Source of the DNA: Owenia fusiformis
Taxonomy: Eukaryota > Annelida > Polychaeta > Sabellida > Oweniidae
Direction: 5' to 3'
Assembly: GCA_903813345.2 (NCBI GenBank)
Contig: CAIIXF020000001.1
Span: 51,229,885 to 51,293,884, forward strand
DNA: 64,000 bases
The notes beneath the pieces are model-generated. The model made no database searches, had not been told where the DNA came from, and saw only the letters and a program-made list of their open reading frames with translations. Shown here one piece after another: positions 60,040-64,000 of the stretch. Every line of letters starts with the position of its first letter. Position 1 is the stretch's first letter. The position numbers and the translations under genes were made by a program.

Positions 60040-61774
60040 GGGAGATCACTGGATTTACAATGGGAGATCACTGGATTTACAATGGAGAGATCACTGGATT
60101 TACAATGGGAGATCACTGGATTTACAATGGAGAGATCACTGGATTTACAATGGGAGATCACTGGATTTACAATGGAGAGATCACTGGATTTACAATGGGA
60201 GATCACTGGATTTACAATGGGAGATCACTGGATTTACAATGGAGAGATCACTGGATTTATAATGGGAGATCACTGGATTTACAATAGGAGATCACTGGAT
60301 TTACAATGGGAGATCACTGGATTTACAATGGGAGATCACTGGATTTACAATGGAGAGATCACTGGATTTACAATGGGAGATCACTGGATTTACAATGGAG
60401 AGATCACTGGATTTACAATGGGAGATCACTGGATTTACAATGGAGAGATCACTGGATTTACAATGGGAGATCACTGGATTTACAATGGGAGATCACTGGA
60501 TTTACAACTGGATTTACAATGGGAGATCACTGGATTTACAATGGAGAGATCACTGGATTTACATTGGAGAGATCACTGGATTTACAATGGGAGATCACTG
60601 GATTTACAATGGGAGATCACTGGATTTACAATGGAGAGATCACTGGATTTACAATGGGAGATCACTGGATTTACAATGGGAGATCACTGGATTTACAATG
60701 GGAGATCACTGGATTTACAATGGGAGATCACTGGATTTACAATGGAGAGATCACTGGATTTACAATGGGAGATCACTGGATTTACAATGGAGAGATCACT
60801 GGATTTACAATGGGAGATCACTGGATTTACAATGGTGAGATCACTGGATTTACAATGGGAGATCACTGGATTTACAATGGAGAGATCACTGGATTTACAA
60901 TGGGAGATCACTGGATTTACAATGGGAGATCACTGGATTTACAATGGAGAGATCACTGGATTTACAATGGGAGATCACTGGATTTACAATGGAGAGATCA
61001 CTGGATTTACAATGGGAGATCACTGGATTTACAATGGAGAGATCACTGGATTTACAATGGGAGATCACTGGATTTACAATGGGAGATCACTGGATTTACA
61101 ATGGGAGATCACTGGATTTACAATGGAGAGATCACTGGATTTACAATGGGAGATCACTGGATTTACAATGGAGAGATCACTGGATTTACAATGGGAGATC
61201 ACTGGATTTACAATGGGAGATCACTGGATTTACAATGGAGAGATCACTGGATTTACAATGGAAGATCACTGGATTTACAATGGAGAGATCACTGGATTTA
61301 CAATGGGAGATCACTGGATTTACAATGGAGAGATCACTGGATTTACAATGGGAGATCACTGGATTTACAATGGAGAGATCACTGGATTTACAATGGGAGA
61401 TCACTGGATTTACAATGGGAGATCACTGGATTTACAATGGGAGATCACTGGATTTACAATGGAGAGATCACTGGATTTACAATGGGAGATCACTGGATTT
61501 ACAATGGGAGATCACTGGATTTACAATGGAGAGATCACTGGATTTACAATGGGAGATCACTGGATTTACAATGGAGAGATCACTGGATTTACAATGGGAG
61601 ATCACTGGATTTACAATGGAGAGATCACTGGATTTACAATGGGAGATCACTGGATTTACAATGGGAGATCACTAGATTTACAATGGAGAGATCACTGGAT
61701 TTACAATGGGAGATCACTGGATTTACAATGGAGAGATCACTGGATTTACAATGGGAGATCACTGGATTTACAAT
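60040..61774. repeat. 1.7 kb minisatellite of 22/23-bp units
   Basis: About 77 head-to-tail copies of two variants: GGGAGATCACTGGATTTACAAT (22 bp, split as needed) and one with GGAGAGATCACTGG at the start (23 bp). They are interspersed in an irregular alternation. Single differences (for example 60261 TATAAT, 61261 GGAAGAT) and one 13-bp partial unit at about 60507 mark individual copies. The unit lacks stop codons in the plus frames, which creates overlapping spurious ORFs of up to 567 codons. It lies upstream of the first visible RICTOR exon, presumably in an intron. Confidence 0.97.
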
Positions 61775-61996
61775 GCATTGAGTGAGATTGCATCTAAGAC
61801 TGAGAGATATTTCAGGAACTTCCCATTGTGATACTCATCACATTTTTTTCCATGTCTCATAACAACAATCCAATCAAAGGTTCTTGAAGTTTTCTGGAAA
61901 AAGTTAGGTTCAATCCCCATTGATGCAATGTTAAAATTCTTTAAAAAGTTGATTTACTCTCAAAGATCATAATTAAATGGTAAAATCAAAATATGT

Positions 61997-62556
61997 CAGG
62001 GGGTTTCATATGTATGCACCCCCTCTAAACTCATACATGTAGCATTGCCACCCTATCATGTTATATACCACTCTGTTTATTGTGGAAAGTTACATAAGAT
62101 TGCAAAGTTTCGGAATCAAAGGGTGTCCCTGAAAAAAGATGTAAGTACAATGTGTCAAAGTATGTGGGAACGGGTTATTGAGAAAGCAATGTCTGGTCAT
62201 TTTGCACATTTCTAGCAGTTGTCATCGTGGCAGAGTTCAGTCCAAATGTCTGTGAAAGTTATGCACAAAGATATATTGCCAGGATTCATACAGTGGCTTA
62301 TAAGGAGGTCAGGAACCATGATACTGCCTTTATCACTAAAAATGGGCTGTGTACAAAGTATATATATTACTGGACTGGGTGCAAAAATGCTCATAGGGTG
62401 CTTATAAATGACTGTACCCGCATACTTTGATACATCTTTGTTCTTTTTTCAGTGACATTCCTTGATTCTAAAACTTGTGATAAGTAACAAAATGATATAT
62501 AATATGATAAGGTGGCAATGCTACATGTATGAGGTGCATACATATGAAACACCCTG
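61997..62556. mobile_element. Non-autonomous element, CAGGGNGTTTCATATGTATG ends
   Basis: The left end CAGGGGGTTTCATATGTATG pairs with CATACATATGAAACACCCTG at the right. Inner arms ACATGTAGCATTGCCACC and GGTGGCAATGCTACATGT extend the pairing. The interior reads partly open (for example around 62227) but matches no family I can name. The right flank is TA, the left is not. Confidence 0.75.
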
Positions 62557-63016
62557 TATATGTGAATAAGATCATCTAGTTGCACAATATTTGATTAATC
62601 AAAATATTAAAGTAACTTTTACTATATATTTATGTCAAAGTATTCTAGCCCAACCAAAGCTGCTCCTGCCATCTATTTATCAGACTACTTACCTATGTGG
62701 TCAATGAACAATCTGTATACTTCTTACTATTCACAATACATTATTGATATCAATATATGTTTTTAGTAACTGTCAACATTATTTTCACCGAAAAAAATTC
62801 AAATGGGATTGACAGATGCAGCATATTGAACACAATATTTTATTTATGCGTGCATTGAAACTAGAAATCATTGGTCTATTGATATATAGCAAATGAGAAT
62901 TTTGTTTTTAGAGAATCTATACTCATACTTATGAATAAACAATAGCCCAATAAAAAGTTATGACACATAGCAAATGAGTATTTGCTATACTTATGAATTA
63001 ATAATAGCCTAATAAA

Positions 63017-63470
63017 ACACTAGAAAATGGCAACTCAACAGAGTATGAAATCTCAGCGAACGAACTCTTATTCATTAATGTGGATATAACATATAATTGT
63101 GTAGCAAGCCAGTAAGTGGTCACACATAAAATTTCAACAAAATCACTCCACTACTCTTTAAGTTAAAGAAAAATGTAACATAAGAAACCCACATAAAAAT
63201 GGCAGCCAAAAATAAATAAAAATAACAAAAAACAAAAAAACTGGAATTGGATTGATGGAGGTTCTAAAACGTGCTACTATTGTTTTTTAAATCATTTTAT
63301 TTAGCCTAGGATTTACAGTTTACACTATTATATCCCCTAGGGGTCTACATATAAAATTTTGAGATGTCATGCAATAAGTAAGACAGTTTTATATGGTTAT
63401 AAAAATCTCCACTATTGTTGACAGACAGACGGACAAGTGAGGATTTGCAATAGCTCACCATGTGAGCTAA
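63017..63470. repeat. Short copy of the GGACGG-ended interspersed repeat
   Basis: Starts CTAGAAAATGGCAACTCAAC and ends with GACAGACAGACGGACAAG and GCTCACCATGTGAGCT. One AAAATGGCAGCC core is present. It lies just before the start of the 63554 gene. Confidence 0.55.
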
Positions 63471-63553
63471 AAAATATGAGAACCTAGCATAAAGAAAAAA
63501 GTAAAATTTAGAACTAAGTATAAAGCAAAGGTAAGGTTTATCAAGTGTCTACA

Positions 63554-64000
63554 ATGCTTAGAAAAAAGTATTTAATTGTTTTGGCAATTGTCGCAACAAT
63601 AATAATTGAAAAATTAATTTTAGATTGGAATAAGTATGGAACGATATCAAATATACAAGGAAGTGGAAATCTGGATAAGAGTGTACTTACTCAGTACAAG
63701 AATCAAACAATACAATGTACTTCTGCACAAAATCATTCACAGGACCCAAAACCTAGACGTAAGTTTCTGACATTATTTACAACATTTGCAGATGCAGAAC
63801 CTATTCGATATAAAGTGCAAAACAACACAATATGCAACTACTTGAACTTTCCAGAAGATTTAGTACATCTTGTTGCATTTGTTGACAAGGCTGCCTACCA
63901 ATATCAGTTCAATGAAAACATCAGCGTATGTGGTAACCACAGTAATTTTGATATAAAAAGATGGCACTTGGTGGTCCTTCCAAAATCAAGTACTTATCTA
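63554..64000 (+). CDS. Type II membrane protein, possibly glycosyltransferase-like (5' part)
   Basis: An open frame of 149 codons runs from the ATG to the window edge without a stop or evident intron. A short basic start (MLRKKY) precedes a hydrophobic helix (LIVLAIVATIII), the layout of a Golgi type II membrane protein. A Gln/Asn-rich stem with N-x-T sites follows (KNQTIQ), then a folded-looking part beginning FLTLFTTFADAEPIRYKVQN. The block TLFTT...NTICNYL...VAFVD resembles the start of nucleotide-sugar transferase-like domains I have seen in invertebrate proteins; this is tentative. A GTAAGT...TTTGCAG pair inside the frame is only 33 bp apart and encodes the conserved block, so it is not an intron. 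If RICTOR continues beyond the window, this gene may also be nested in an intron. Confidence 0.65.
   Translation, partial: MLRKKYLIVLAIVATIIIEKLILDWNKYGTISNIQGSGNLDKSVLTQYKNQTIQCTSAQNHSQDPKPRRKFLTLFTTFADAEPIRYKVQNNTICNYLNFPEDLVHLVAFVDKAAYQYQFNENISVCGNHSNFDIKRWHLVVLPKSSTYL

Noticed and set aside
60082-61785. 567-codon and 491-codon overlapping plus-strand ORFs, by far the longest in the window
   Set aside because: They are repeats of a stop-free 22/23-bp unit, open in several frames and partly on the minus strand. No start context, no non-repetitive sequence, no domain.
62660-62730. Possible RICTOR mini-exon on the minus strand with donor at about 62692 (EVYRLFIDHIG reading)
   Set aside because: Its phase does not fit the next exon at 59424, and the alternative frames have stops.
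63745-63780. GTAAGT ... TTTGCAG pair that looks like a small intron
   Set aside because: Only 33 bp, shorter than a spliceable animal intron, divisible by three and encoding the conserved-looking FLTLFTTF block.

Overview
The window is animal nuclear DNA. It is AT-rich, its genes are split by GT-AG introns, and it carries many short inverted-repeat transposons, minisatellites and Tc1/mariner remnants. Several genes have clear animal orthologues (a 4-sulfatase of the ARSB/ARSI/ARSJ group, CPLANE2/RSG1, PEX10, RICTOR). The domain mixes (kringle plus fibronectin type II; Ly6 plus a chitin-binding-like end) and the repeats suggest a marine invertebrate, perhaps a lophotrochozoan. That placement is inference. 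The gene models were spliced by eye, using protein family knowledge, reading phase and splice signals.

Layout. 1-11.8 kb, + strand: eleven 3' exons of an arylsulfatase; the exon with the formylglycine site lies before position 1. A 5.5 kb intron holds a foldback transposon with arms of about 1.2 kb (4158-7679) and a MITE flanked by an 11-bp target duplication. 15.2-17.1 kb, - strand: a five-exon, 226-residue Cys-containing protein I do not recognise. 17.6-20.2 kb: several copies of a transposon with CAGGCCTGTCAACT ends. 21.0-23.5 kb, + strand: CPLANE2 (RSG1), a small GTPase-like ciliogenesis protein; its last intron looks like a minor-spliceosome (U12) intron with an unusual AT end. 23.5-34 kb: no gene seen, many repeats. 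34.1-38.8 kb, + strand: a single-pass membrane protein with kringle, FN2 and Thr-rich mucin-like parts and a basic tail ending in a PDZ-ligand-like motif.

40.0-50.7 kb, - strand: complete PEX10, the peroxisomal RING E3 ligase. Its 3.8 kb fourth intron contains a complete oppositely oriented gene (45.9-48.2 kb) for a secreted Ly6-like, Cys-rich, His-tailed protein with a TATA box and poly(A) signal. 54.8-59.4 kb, - strand: the C-terminal six exons of RICTOR, a core mTORC2 subunit. Upstream lies a 1.7 kb minisatellite of 22/23-bp units. 63.55 kb to the edge, + strand: the open start of a type II membrane protein, possibly glycosyltransferase-like.

The genes do not form a pathway or operon. The most unusual items are the U12-like intron with an AT end, the nested secreted-protein gene, the kringle/FN2/mucin receptor-like protein, and families of nested palindromic elements that recur across the window. 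I found no prokaryotic system, CRISPR array, rRNA or tRNA.
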